A stretch of DNA of 64,000 nt, from positions 248,001-312,000 of the forward strand of contig NZ_JACOFU010000004.1 of the NCBI RefSeq assembly GCF_014284275.1, given 5' to 3'. The stretch is from Affinundibacterium amnicola. GTDB taxonomy: Bacteria > Pseudomonadota > Gammaproteobacteria > Burkholderiales > Burkholderiaceae_D. Below are positions 54,836-64,000 of the stretch, one piece after another (the stretch's first letter is position 1; each line of letters begins with the position of its first letter). Made by a program: the position numbers and the translations under genes. The notes under the pieces are model-generated. The model was not told the DNA's origin and did no database searches. It saw nothing but the letters and a program-made list of their open reading frames with translations.

Positions 54836-56536
54836 TCACACTGCTAACAACTTACGATTCGCTTTGCCAGGCAAGACTTTCAAAGTTTTACCACTGACCG
54901 CACTATAAGTTTTTGATTTCACCGTACTGACATAACGCCATTCTGAGCGTGCTTCTGTCGGGGTTGCGGTAACGATCATATAGCCACGGCTCTTGGTTTC
55001 TGCGTAAACCAATGGCCCAATGATTTGCTCTAAACCTGCAGCGACTTGCGCTGGATCTTCTTTCGCAAAATATTCTTCAAAACCCGGTGAGCTAACTGAC
55101 GAAACGCCAAACTCCACGCCAACAGCATTGCCACTCAGGTCAGCCAAATCGCTTGCCCATGAATTGTGCGTATCACCTGCCAAGGAAATCAAGTTTTTAT
55201 CCAATGCTTTAGCAATACCTAACAAGGTTTCGCGTGCGACCACATAGCCATCCCAAGCATCGAGGTTATATGGAATCGCTGGCTGCGCCAGTATGGCTTT
55301 TTCAGTCGCCGTCAATGTCGTTGGCGCTAACTGCGCTTTTCCTAACAGTGTGGTGTAATCAGAAAAACCAATTTGCCCCAACACCAATGGCGCTGGAATA
55401 TTCATACGCGCCATCAAAATCTGCTGACCAAGAATTTGCCAAGTCGCAGCTGACTTTGTCATTTGTGCTTGCAACCAAGTTGTTTGCTCTGCGCCCATTA
55501 ACTGGCGACTAGGATTACTCATGTCGGTAGTAAATTTTGCCGCATCAAAAGCACCACCGGCACCCATATAGCTTGCGTAGGACAATTGTTTATCACGCCC
55601 GATCAAACGGGTATCCAACATGTGCAAGGACGCCAAACTACCAAAATCAAACGAACGATAAATGCGGTCATTCTTCGTTGCGTCTGGCAAACGAATTGGC
55701 ATCCATTCATGATAGGCCTGCAAAGCCGCTGCACGACGTGCGCTGAAAGGGCCTTCTTTTGCAGGATCGTGATTTTCTGCGCCGCCATTCCATGTGTCAT
55801 TCGCAAATTCATGGTCATCCCAAACCGTAATGAACGGATGCTTAGCATGTACCGCTTGCAAATCCGTATCGCTACGATAAATCGCATAGCGTGTACGATA
55901 ATCGGTCAGCGTCACAATTTCTGTTTTTGGTTCTACCAAGCGATTTAAACTTGCGGCATCTTGTGAAGCATAGCCATCGCGTGGATATTCATAGATGTAA
56001 TCACCAAGATGAATGACGGCATCGAGATCGTTTTGTTTAGCGATTTCTGCGTACACATGGAAATAGCCTGCAGGATAATTAGAACAAGACACAACCGCCA
56101 ACTTCACTTGCTGCACACTGCCAACCGGCAAAGTCTTGGTGCGACCGACTGGTGATAAACGGCTATCAAAATTAAAGCGGTAAAAGTAAGCCGTGTTAGC
56201 GCTCAAACCAGTGACATCCACTTTCGCGGTGAAGTCGCGGCTAGCGTTGGTCACGATACTGCCTGATTTGACGATTTTGGTAAATTGATCGTCGCTCGCC
56301 ACCTGCCAAGTCAATTCAAAATCTCTGCCATCATAGTTGCTCGATGGCGAAACACGCGTCCAGATAATCACGCGGTCACTTAATGGATCGCCACTGGCAA
56401 CACCATGTTCGAAAGTAGCATAAACAGGAGCAGTACCCGAACCACCGCAAGCACTTAATGCCAACGTAGTGGAAGCGGCCGCCGTGGTGGCAGCGAAATG
56501 GCGGATAAATTGACGACGAGTATTTTGGGGTTTCAT
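54836..56536 (-). CDS. PhoD-family alkaline phosphatase, Tat-exported
   Basis: 566 residues. The N-terminus has a twin-arginine motif (NTRRQFIRHF) and a hydrophobic stretch ending LALSACGG, so Tat export, possibly as a lipoprotein. PhoD N-domain (~35-130: FEHGVASGDPLSDRVIIWTRVSP) then the metallophosphatase domain with VVSCSNYPAGYFHVYAEI, VIHLGDYIYEYPRDGY, TVWDDHEFANDTWNGGAENH and SLAGDTHNSWASDL. Metal-ligand residues intact. Probably a phosphodiesterase/monoesterase for phosphate scavenging; no Pho box identified in the 270 bp upstream. Confidence 0.94.
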   Translation of the reverse strand: MKPQNTRRQFIRHFAATTAAASTTLALSACGGSGTAPVYATFEHGVASGDPLSDRVIIWTRVSPSSNYDGRDFELTWQVASDDQFTKIVKSGSIVTNASRDFTAKVDVTGLSANTAYFYRFNFDSRLSPVGRTKTLPVGSVQQVKLAVVSCSNYPAGYFHVYAEIAKQNDLDAVIHLGDYIYEYPRDGYASQDAASLNRLVEPKTEIVTLTDYRTRYAIYRSDTDLQAVHAKHPFITVWDDHEFANDTWNGGAENHDPAKEGPFSARRAAALQAYHEWMPIRLPDATKNDRIYRSFDFGSLASLHMLDTRLIGRDKQLSYASYMGAGGAFDAAKFTTDMSNPSRQLMGAEQTTWLQAQMTKSAATWQILGQQILMARMNIPAPLVLGQIGFSDYTTLLGKAQLAPTTLTATEKAILAQPAIPYNLDAWDGYVVARETLLGIAKALDKNLISLAGDTHNSWASDLADLSGNAVGVEFGVSSVSSPGFEEYFAKEDPAQVAAGLEQIIGPLVYAETKSRGYMIVTATPTEARSEWRYVSTVKSKTYSAVSGKTLKVLPGKANRKLLAV

Positions 56537-56806
56537 AAGCAGCCTTTGAGTGATGAAGCCCTTGATACTATGAATTGATTATTACTCAATAATGACCAAA
56601 CTTAGAATGATTGCTCCAATCTTCTCTCGCAGAAAATCAGGCAAATTCAAATTCTTATTTTTGAAAGCGCCTGAAGTTCATTAACACAAGACGTAAAAAT
56701 ACCTACTTGTTGCACGCTTACCTTGCTTTCATCACCCGACTACACTAGCATTGTTGACTTACTTCATCGCTGCCCCTAATGCACGTTTCTGAAAGTCTGC
56801 ATCAAC

Positions 56807-57865
56807 ATGCCTGCACTCCCAGAATTACAAGAATTAGAACGACTTATCCAGTTAGGGAAAAACCATCTCGAGGTCAATGTCACTTGTGAAGTAAAGGTTC
56901 GGCATAAATCTTTTCCAGTCTACCAATTGGCACTCGGCAATCCAGACCCGCAGCTTCCCGCCATTGGTTTTTTTGGTGGTATTCATGGCTTAGAACGCAT
57001 AGGCACGCAAGTGCTGCTTAGCTATTTGCGTGGCTTGTTATCGCAGCTAGTTTGGGATAAAAGCTTGCAAGCCTTATTGCAGCAAGTACGTTTAATTTTT
57101 ATGCCCTTAATCAATCCTGGCGGCATGTGGCGATCAACGCGCGCGAATCCCAATGGCGTTGATTTAATGCGCAATGCGCCCGTCGAAGCCCATGGCAGAG
57201 TGCCATTCTTATTGGGAGGGCACCGACTCAGCCCACGTTTGCCTTGGTATCGCGGCGCCATCGACGCCGAGATGGAAATTGAAAATCAAGCCTTGTGTAA
57301 AGTTGTGCGCGAGCAGTTGTTACCACGTCAGTTTAGTATGGCGATTGATTGCCACTCCGGTTTTGGTCTAGTTGATCGAGTCTGGTTTCCACATGCGCAT
57401 AGTGAGCACCCTATTCCGCACCTAGCGGATATTCTGCGCCTTGAAGAACTATTTCAAGAAACGCATCCACATCATCGCTATCTGTTCGAACCGCAGAGTC
57501 TGCAATACAAAACGCATGGCGATATCTGGGATTATCTGTACTTACATCATCAAAAACTAGCGTCTGCAAATACATCGATAAACTCTTCGAACATTTTGAA
57601 GACAACGCATACACCCAACACGTTTTTACCTCTGACTTTAGAAATGGGATCATGGCTATGGGTCAAGAAAAATCCACGTCAATTATTCTCTCGACATGGC
57701 ATGTTCAATCCCACTGCCGAGCATCGTTTACATCGTGTATTGCGACGCCACGCATCGTGGTTAGATTTCTTGGTAAGAGCAAGCTGTGGCTATCAGAATT
57801 GGCTCAGCACGGGACCGCAGCGATGCCGTTTGCAAGAACGCGCCGTCGCACGCTGGTATCGCTAA
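56807..57865 (+). CDS. M14-family zinc metallopeptidase/amidase
   Basis: 352 residues of the M14 carboxypeptidase/succinylglutamate-desuccinylase fold. The zinc motif GGIHGLERIG has His60 and Glu63, and the third ligand is His183 in IDCHSGFG. FMPLINPGGMWRSTRANPNGVDLMRN is the substrate-binding loop, and the catalytic Glu is in LPLTLEMGSW. Cytoplasmic (no signal peptide). Thirteen bp before the following alpha/beta hydrolase gene, so an operon. Substrate not evident. Confidence 0.87.
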   Translation: MPALPELQELERLIQLGKNHLEVNVTCEVKVRHKSFPVYQLALGNPDPQLPAIGFFGGIHGLERIGTQVLLSYLRGLLSQLVWDKSLQALLQQVRLIFMPLINPGGMWRSTRANPNGVDLMRNAPVEAHGRVPFLLGGHRLSPRLPWYRGAIDAEMEIENQALCKVVREQLLPRQFSMAIDCHSGFGLVDRVWFPHAHSEHPIPHLADILRLEELFQETHPHHRYLFEPQSLQYKTHGDIWDYLYLHHQKLASANTSINSSNILKTTHTPNTFLPLTLEMGSWLWVKKNPRQLFSRHGMFNPTAEHRLHRVLRRHASWLDFLVRASCGYQNWLSTGPQRCRLQERAVARWYR

Positions 57866-57878
57866 TGAGGGCATACGC

Positions 57879-58661
57879 ATGACTACTTGGGTATTGCTGC
57901 GAGGGTTGATGCGTGAATCACGTCACTGGGGCGAATTTCCACATCAATTGCAAAAAGTGATCGGTGATGATGACATTGTTTGCCTCGATTTTCCTGGCAA
58001 CGGTGCCTTGTTCAAACAATCCAGCCTGACGACGATTCCTGAAATGGCAAAGCATTGCCATCAACAGTTACAAGCGAAAGGATGTGAACCACCTTATCAC
58101 GTATTGGCAATCTCGCTTGGTGCGATGGTCGCCGTGGCATGGGCCGAATTGTTTCCCGATGAATTAGCATCGATGGTCTTAATTAACACCAGTTTTGCGC
58201 CCCACAATCCCTTCTATCAACGTTTGCGCCCGCAAAATTATCCTCGGCTCATACGCACCTTACTATTCGGAACAACCCAAAAACGCGAAGCACTGATTTT
58301 GTCATTGACCAGTCAAATGACAGATCAGTCGGCCAAAGCTGCGATCATCGATCAATGGATACATTACGCCCGAGAATATCCAATCAAACGCAGCAATATC
58401 TTGCGCCAGCTACGCGCGGCTTCGCAATTCCAAGCGCCAAAGCTGGCACCAAAAACCGCACTATTACTGCTAACCGCTAGCCAAGATCAACTGGTAGATG
58501 TTCATTGCTCTCAAACCTTAGCAGAGAAGTGGCAAGCGCCCTTGCACATCCATCCGCTAGCTGGACACGATCTGCCTTTAGATGACAGCCAGTGGGTAAT
58601 TAAGGCGATTCAGGAGTGGCGGCGTGATGTGTTTGGTGATAAGGCATTTGATGTTGCCTAA
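57879..58661 (+). CDS. Alpha/beta hydrolase
   Basis: 260 residues starting at ATG 57879 (the frame is open further upstream but overlaps the M14 gene). WVLLRGLMRESRHWGEFPHQL is the loop after the first strand, HVLAISLGAMVAVAWAEL carries the nucleophile region (Ser in ISLGA), and HPLAGHDLPLDDSQWVIKAI the His. Probable esterase or lactonase, cotranscribed with the M14 peptidase, which suggests linked steps on one substrate. Confidence 0.87.
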   Translation: MTTWVLLRGLMRESRHWGEFPHQLQKVIGDDDIVCLDFPGNGALFKQSSLTTIPEMAKHCHQQLQAKGCEPPYHVLAISLGAMVAVAWAELFPDELASMVLINTSFAPHNPFYQRLRPQNYPRLIRTLLFGTTQKREALILSLTSQMTDQSAKAAIIDQWIHYAREYPIKRSNILRQLRAASQFQAPKLAPKTALLLLTASQDQLVDVHCSQTLAEKWQAPLHIHPLAGHDLPLDDSQWVIKAIQEWRRDVFGDKAFDVA

Positions 58662-58783
58662 CGTAGATGAAAAACAAATCGCTAGTAATGGATTTAAAAG
58701 TAGTGGGCAAGCCAGCGTAAGACTGATTGAAATCACAAATCAGGTAAAATCGGTTTTCTGCTTTCTTCTCACATAATTACCAA

Positions 58784-61700
58784 ATGCACCAATTCGATCA
58801 CCTGGAAGCGCAAGAATTTCCATTCCTTTACGCCTTAGCGCTACTCGATTCACCATTAAGCCAAAATGTCATGCTGGAATTGTTATTGCAGCGACGTGAG
58901 TCATTTGGAAGAGCAGGTGAAGTACCAGGTGTGATCGCGGTGCGAGATCAGCTAGCCGTGCTGCACGAAAAGCACTTGGTCACACCTGTTAGCGGAAAAG
59001 GTTATGTGTTGAATGAAGGTTTGCACATGCCCATCATCGCGCATCTACTTGCGCACAGCGATATTCATGCGTGGATCAGCAGCATCAGAGTAATTTTGAA
59101 TAAGCGTGAGGAATATAAACATTGGAAGGTGCACAATGCGGCCTTTTGCCGACGCGAACTCTTGTTCTCTTGTCTGGTTAATGAGATCGATGGCATCGGC
59201 TATTGGCGGCATGAATTTTTCGAAGCACGTACTGGCGACAAAAAAGTTCTGGCAGAGCATTTGTTTGAAACTGAAGCGGGTCAACATATCTTCTCCCAGT
59301 TTTCTCAAGTCACTAAGGGCGTGCTGCTATCTGACCTGTTTTATCAAGCAAATTGGGCGGCGAGTGATGCTCGCTTGGCATACGAATATGTGCAAAAACA
59401 CCTAGCAGAATTTGGCGAAAATATTTATCTAGTGCTTGATCAATTGATCTGGCAAGCCTTACTGCGTGGCGACCTAGCTTTACTTCAACAACTAGAACAA
59501 TATTGCTTAGAAGAGCAACGCGGTACACATGCGTTTGCCATGGCAATCATGCAGGCTGACTACGCTGAAGCTCTCGCTCAGATTGACATCATTAGCAAAA
59601 CAATTAAGAAGAATACCGGCAAACGTAAGGTGCACTTGAGTGATGTACTTGGCTTGCTTTATACAGTTTGCTTGCTAGCGATTGATAGTGCAGAGAATCG
59701 TAAAAAACTCAAAGAACAGGTAGACGATGGTATTAAACAAAACGATGCTTTTACTTATTATTTATTGGAGTCGCTCAGTAATCATCTGGCTAAGGGCGTT
59801 CCATTAACCCCTAAACGTTTTGTCCTGCAACGCGAACTCGGTGTGGAAACGCTGTTTGAATGTCTGGCATTGTTTTGGGAAAGTGAACCAGTACGTGAAG
59901 ACGCCCACCAACGACTGCGTGCTGCCTATCAGCTTTACCTCAACAACGGCTATCACTGGCTAGCTGCGCAAGCCGACGCCTTACTCATCAAACATTATGG
60001 CGATGCTCCTCAAATATCCGCCTGGCAGGCGCAACACACAATCACTCCTTTGTACAAGGCGCTGCAAAGAGAAGAGTCATGGCAACGTGCATTGACTGCA
60101 TTGAGCCAACTAAATCTCAACACCAATAACGATAGTAGTAAAGTCGTCGCAGAACAAAGACTAGTTTGGTTACTTACGCTACTACGCGATCATGCAGGGC
60201 TAGAACCGCGCGAACAAAAAGTCAGTGCCAAAGGTGTGTGGAGTAAAGGTCGGCCAGTTGCTTTAAAGCGTTTAGCGCAAGAACAAGATGGCTTGCCGTA
60301 TCTGACCTCACAAGATAAACAAATCGCTAATTGCATACGCAAAAGTACAGAAGGCTATTACGGCAATGTCGAATACAATTTGGATAGCGAGAAAGCCTTA
60401 CCACTGTTGATCAACCATCCACAAGTGTATTGGAGCGATGCACCCGATGTGCGTATCGATGTGGTCAAAGGCGAATTAGCCTTATTCTTAAAAGAAAAAA
60501 ACGATCATATCAGCCTGCAATTAGAACCAGCGATCACATCGCAACAAGCCTATGTCGTGCGCAAAGAAACACCCACGCGTTTAGCCATTTATAGTTCCAG
60601 CGCAGAGATCAAACAAATCGCCGGCATCCTCGGTTCTGGCCTCACCGTACCAAGCGCCGCCAAAGCCCAATTAGTCGATGTGATCGCAGCGATTGCACCG
60701 CATCTGGCAATTCATTCTGACCTACCTGAATTAGCACAGCACATCCACACGGTCGCCGCTGACCAGACTCTCTATGCCCATTTATTACCGCTCAAAGAAG
60801 GTTTGCGCTTGCAATTATTGATGCGCCCACTAACCGATGCTGGCTGGTTCACGCCGGGCGAAGGTGCAGCCAATGTATTGGGTGAATTAGATGGGCAAAC
60901 GGTACAAGCGAGTCGTGACTTAGCCCAGGAAAATACTGCATTACAAAGCTTACTCACAAGCTGCACCGCCTTTGATGAAGCCGAAGAGAATAACAATGAA
61001 TGGCAATGGCAAACACCAGAACAATGTCTGGAATTGTTGAGTCAACTCAAAGCCATCCCAGAAGAGCAATTGCAATTAGTCTGGCCTGAAGGCGAACGCT
61101 TCCACCTGCAAGGCCAACGCTCGCTTGGTAATATGCGACTGAGTATTAAGAAACAAGGTGAGTGGTTTGTCGCGGGTGGTGAAGTCACGCTCGATGATGG
61201 TCGCGTATTAGCTTTACGCGAGCTAATGCAAATGGCAGAGGCGAGCAAAGGTCGCTTCTTAAAAATCGGCGACAATGATTTCCTCGCTTTGACTGACAGC
61301 TTCCGCAAACGTCTAGATGAATTACGCCACTTCGCCGAACTAAGTGGTAAAGACGGCATACGCATCAATTCTTTAGCTGCACCAGCACTAGCCGAATTAG
61401 CCGATGAAGTCGGCGAACTCAAAGTTGATAAAGCTTGGCGTGAGCAAGTCGAAAAACTCGATGCGCTCGCTAGCTTTGTGCCGCAGGTACCCTCCACTTT
61501 ACAAGCGCAATTACGCGACTATCAGCTCGAAGGTTTTCAGTGGTTAGCCAAGCTTGCCAAATGGGGCGTGGGTGCTTGCTTAGCAGACGATATGGGTTTA
61601 GGTAAAACCGTACAAACACTGGCGCTATTAGTAGATCGCGCACCGAATGGACCAGCCTTAGTAATCGCACCGATCTCGGTGGCGATGAATTGGCAAAGCG

Positions 61701-62869
61701 AAGTTGCCCGCTTCGCCCCTACACTCAAGATACGCGCTTATCAACAAGATCGCTCGCTGAATGATCTAGGTGCGTTTGATATCGTGATCGCCAGCTATGG
61801 CATGCTGCAACAAGACGCTGCCACCTTTGCTGCACAGCATTGGCATAGTGTGGTGCTAGACGAAGCACAAGTGATCAAGAATGCCGCGACCAAACGCAGT
61901 CAAGCTGCGATGGCACTGACCGCAGATTTCAAAATGATTGCCAGCGGCACACCAGTGGAAAATCACTTGGGCGAGTTGTGGAATCTCTTTCGCTTTATCA
62001 ATCCGGGTTTATTGGGATCAAAAGACAATTTCGCCGACAAATTTAGCCACCCGATTGAACGCGGTGACAAAGCGGTGCGTGCACATCTAAAAAAACTGAT
62101 TCAACCATTCATCCTACGCCGCACCAAAACCCAAGTTCTAAGCGAATTACCACCACGTACTGAAATCAATCTGCAAGTCGAACTCAGTGATGAAGAACGC
62201 CACTTGTACGAAGCCTTGCGACAAGAAGCCATCGACAAGATCGCACAGATCGATCCTACTGCTGGTAAGTCTATGCAGGTCTTGGCAGAAATCACCAAGC
62301 TACGCCGCTTCTGCTGTCACCCAAAGTTGGTCATGAAAAACGCCAACATCAGCGGCAGCAAACTCGCTGTCTTACAACACACGGTGGAAGAACTGCTGGA
62401 CAATCGTCACAAAGCTTTAATCTTCAGCCAATTCGTCGATCACTTAGCCATCGTGCGCGCTTGGTTAGATGAACAGGGCATCGCCTATCAATATCTCGAT
62501 GGCAGCACACCCGCGCAAGAACGCAAAAAGCGTGTTGATGCTTTTCAAGCGGGCCAAGGCGACATCTTTTTAATCAGCTTAAAAGCCGGCGGCACCGGCC
62601 TCAATCTCACCGCCGCCGATTACGTGATTCACCTTGACCCTTGGTGGAATCCCGCTGTCGAAGACCAAGCTTCAGACCGCGCGCATCGCATGGGACAACA
62701 ACGACCAGTGACGATTTATCGACTAGTCACCCAAGACACCATAGAGGAACGCATCCTCGCTCTGCATGCCGAGAAACGCGATTTGGCAGATAGCTTATTG
62801 GACGGCGGTGATGCAGCTGGGCGCATGGATACTGAGGCTTTATTGCGTTTGTTAAAAGAGAGCGTGTGA
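58784..62869 (+). CDS. SNF2-family DEAD/DEAH helicase-like ATPase
   Basis: 1361 residues. The N-terminal ~850 residues are an unassigned, mainly helical and beta region with no SWIM zinc cysteines visible. The Swi2/Snf2 ATPase follows: LRDYQLEGFQWLAKLAKWGVGACLADDMGLGKTVQ (Walker A Lys ~940), motif II VVLDEAQVIKN (DEAQ, ~1025), IASGTPVENHLGELWNLF, then the helicase C domain with IFSQFVDHLAIV, ISLKAGGTGLNLTAADYVIHLDPWWNPAVEDQASDRAHRMGQ (motifs V-VI). Likely a DNA translocase remodelling protein-DNA complexes; related proteins appear both as RapA-like factors and in defence loci. No defence partners are adjacent here. Confidence 0.92.
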   Translation: MHQFDHLEAQEFPFLYALALLDSPLSQNVMLELLLQRRESFGRAGEVPGVIAVRDQLAVLHEKHLVTPVSGKGYVLNEGLHMPIIAHLLAHSDIHAWISSIRVILNKREEYKHWKVHNAAFCRRELLFSCLVNEIDGIGYWRHEFFEARTGDKKVLAEHLFETEAGQHIFSQFSQVTKGVLLSDLFYQANWAASDARLAYEYVQKHLAEFGENIYLVLDQLIWQALLRGDLALLQQLEQYCLEEQRGTHAFAMAIMQADYAEALAQIDIISKTIKKNTGKRKVHLSDVLGLLYTVCLLAIDSAENRKKLKEQVDDGIKQNDAFTYYLLESLSNHLAKGVPLTPKRFVLQRELGVETLFECLALFWESEPVREDAHQRLRAAYQLYLNNGYHWLAAQADALLIKHYGDAPQISAWQAQHTITPLYKALQREESWQRALTALSQLNLNTNNDSSKVVAEQRLVWLLTLLRDHAGLEPREQKVSAKGVWSKGRPVALKRLAQEQDGLPYLTSQDKQIANCIRKSTEGYYGNVEYNLDSEKALPLLINHPQVYWSDAPDVRIDVVKGELALFLKEKNDHISLQLEPAITSQQAYVVRKETPTRLAIYSSSAEIKQIAGILGSGLTVPSAAKAQLVDVIAAIAPHLAIHSDLPELAQHIHTVAADQTLYAHLLPLKEGLRLQLLMRPLTDAGWFTPGEGAANVLGELDGQTVQASRDLAQENTALQSLLTSCTAFDEAEENNNEWQWQTPEQCLELLSQLKAIPEEQLQLVWPEGERFHLQGQRSLGNMRLSIKKQGEWFVAGGEVTLDDGRVLALRELMQMAEASKGRFLKIGDNDFLALTDSFRKRLDELRHFAELSGKDGIRINSLAAPALAELADEVGELKVDKAWREQVEKLDALASFVPQVPSTLQAQLRDYQLEGFQWLAKLAKWGVGACLADDMGLGKTVQTLALLVDRAPNGPALVIAPISVAMNWQSEVARFAPTLKIRAYQQDRSLNDLGAFDIVIASYGMLQQDAATFAAQHWHSVVLDEAQVIKNAATKRSQAAMALTADFKMIASGTPVENHLGELWNLFRFINPGLLGSKDNFADKFSHPIERGDKAVRAHLKKLIQPFILRRTKTQVLSELPPRTEINLQVELSDEERHLYEALRQEAIDKIAQIDPTAGKSMQVLAEITKLRRFCCHPKLVMKNANISGSKLAVLQHTVEELLDNRHKALIFSQFVDHLAIVRAWLDEQGIAYQYLDGSTPAQERKKRVDAFQAGQGDIFLISLKAGGTGLNLTAADYVIHLDPWWNPAVEDQASDRAHRMGQQRPVTIYRLVTQDTIEERILALHAEKRDLADSLLDGGDAAGRMDTEALLRLLKESV

Positions 62870-63017
62870 GAGGATGGTAAAGATGCTGAGCAAGCTTAAG
62901 AGCGCTTGAACATTAATAGAAAACTGATGACATTTGTCACTGGTGAGCGTGACTGGCGATCTTTACAATGCATTCCAGTCGCAACACAAACTCACTGACA
63001 ACAATAAGGAAATCATC

Positions 63018-64000
63018 ATGAAGAACAATGCGCTCGTTTTATCTCGTCGCCACGCAATCGCATTACGCAATGTGGCATTCAGCATCAGCTTATCCTTAGC
63101 AGCGACTTCAGCCTTGGCGACGCCAACCAATGCATCAACAAATGCACTAACAAATGCACCGCAGGCAAATCAAGTCAATGTAAGTGGTGATGCCACAACC
63201 GCTGCTGTTGCAGCATTCAAAGTGGAAGTTAGCGGTAATGGCCCAGCATTAATTTTGATCCCCGGTCTCGCCTCTTCATCCGCAGTTTGGAAAGAAACTG
63301 TCGCCGCACTGCAAGATCGCTATCAAGTTCACGTATTGACCTTGGCAGGTTTCGCGGGAACAAAAGCATTACCAAATAGTGCAATGAGCAAAGGCTTTAT
63401 CGCGGCACAAGAACAAGCTATCGTCGATTACATCGCGAAGCAGCAATTACATAAGCCAGTCGTGATCGGACACTCCTTAGGGGGATTTTTAGCACTCTCA
63501 TTAGCAGCCAATCATTCCGACAAAATCGGCGCGGCTATTAACGTGGACGGCTTACCTGCATTAGGCGCAATGTTCGCAGAAGCTCAGGCAAATATGCAGA
63601 AATCTGGCAATCCACCACCGCCACAAAATACCGGCTTCGATCCTATGGCGATGGCAAAAAACATGGCAAACAACACAGAATGGCACACCCAAATTGCGAA
63701 GGACATGATGAGTTCTGACCCGATGACTTCTGGTCGCACCATGAGCGAGCTAGCCAGCAAAGATTTGCGCCCTGCTTTAAGTAAGGTGCGCGTACCAGTA
63801 TTGACTTTAGGTGCCTTACAAAATGGTGCGCCATATACACCCGCAGAACAAGTACAAGCCACTTACGAAAAACAACTGGCGAACATTCCAAAAAATCTGA
63901 ATCACATGGCCTTCGCCAAAGACTCCAAACATTTCATCATGGCCGATGCACCTGCATGGATGCAACAGCAGATTAATGAGTTTTTGAAGCTGGTGGGTTC
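63018..64000 (+). CDS. Secreted alpha/beta hydrolase (3' end beyond window)
   Basis: The frame runs from ATG 63018 (AAGGA 8-9 nt upstream) to the window end without a stop, 327 codons. Signal peptide: RRHAIALRNVAFSISLSLAATSALA, followed by a low-complexity NAST/NAL stretch. Hydrolase domain: LILIPGLASSSAVWKETVAAL, nucleophile Ser in VIGHSLGGFLALSLAAN, and late DSKHFIMADAPAWMQQQINEFL with the catalytic His. By comparison with family length only a few residues are missing. Periplasmic or secreted esterase-like enzyme, substrate unknown. Confidence 0.87.
   Translation, partial: MKNNALVLSRRHAIALRNVAFSISLSLAATSALATPTNASTNALTNAPQANQVNVSGDATTAAVAAFKVEVSGNGPALILIPGLASSSAVWKETVAALQDRYQVHVLTLAGFAGTKALPNSAMSKGFIAAQEQAIVDYIAKQQLHKPVVIGHSLGGFLALSLAANHSDKIGAAINVDGLPALGAMFAEAQANMQKSGNPPPPQNTGFDPMAMAKNMANNTEWHTQIAKDMMSSDPMTSGRTMSELASKDLRPALSKVRVPVLTLGALQNGAPYTPAEQVQATYEKQLANIPKNLNHMAFAKDSKHFIMADAPAWMQQQINEFLKLVG

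Noticed and set aside
57786-57878. Upstream extension of the alpha/beta hydrolase into the M14 gene
   Set aside because: The extension overlaps conserved M14 codons in another frame; ATG 57879 gives the normal N-terminus.

Overview
The window looks like chromosome of a mid-GC betaproteobacterium, most likely Burkholderiales/Oxalobacteraceae (Undibacterium-like). That placement is inference from gene content (liu leucine-catabolism genes with a MerR-type LiuR, bioAFDB, aceK, Burkholderiales-style branched-chain ABC transporter, IS110 element) and moderate base composition; no rRNA gene or other marker is present to settle it.

Layout. 1-4.3 kb: the 3' part of a giant surface protein (beta-helix/glycine-rich region followed by bacterial Ig-like and cadherin-like repeats). 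4.4-6.4 kb: an AIM24/TIGR00266 protein and a membrane acyltransferase. 6.4-29.6 kb, all on the minus strand: a metabolic block centred on leucine/isovalerate degradation. liuR and liuA are at the right end, then aceK, a thiolase, an SDR, a second acyl-CoA dehydrogenase, several small enzymes, liuB and liuC. The complete biotin operon bioA-bioF-bioD-bioB sits between liuC and liuD, and a GhrA-type reductase and HMG-CoA lyase (liuE) follow at the left end. The pathway runs isovaleryl-CoA -> methylcrotonyl-CoA (LiuA) -> methylglutaconyl-CoA (LiuB/LiuD, biotin enzyme) -> HMG-CoA (LiuC) -> acetoacetate + acetyl-CoA (LiuE); thiolase and AceK deal with the acetyl units. A palindromic LiuR-type operator precedes liuA, and a degenerate one lies in the divergent liuR/MBL region.

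This block is very rich in palindromic intergenic elements. At least five families of paired inverted repeats fill the gaps. An IS110-family element (8781-10115) has split one REP-like palindrome. Its upstream non-coding end folds by eye into a bridge-RNA architecture whose guide segments match both the rejoined element ends and the interrupted palindrome. A small DUF559 nuclease gene lies between two of the same palindromes.

29.8-45.7 kb: mixed accessory and housekeeping genes: an MBL-fold hydrolase, an EamA exporter, a ceramidase-like (CREST) membrane protein, an XRE regulator, a secreted endonuclease/phosphatase, a lipoprotein FKBP, two small unknown genes, a secreted alpha/beta hydrolase with a TPR tail, a BlaI repressor with an M56 protease carrying HEAT repeats, PBP1C and a LysR regulator. 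46.1-54.8 kb: a plus-strand import cluster of TonB-dependent receptor, alpha/beta hydrolase and a five-gene branched-chain-type ABC transporter (SBP, two ATPases, two permeases) interrupted by repeat elements. 54.8-64.0 kb: a Tat-exported PhoD phosphatase, an M14 peptidase with an alpha/beta hydrolase, a 1361-residue SNF2 helicase and a secreted alpha/beta hydrolase cut by the window end.

A third repeat type, three ~100-130 bp hairpin elements at 25.7, 37.9 and 52.3 kb, keeps its fold while the stem sequences differ. With the IS110/bridge RNA/REP arrangement, it is the most interesting unexplained structure in the window.
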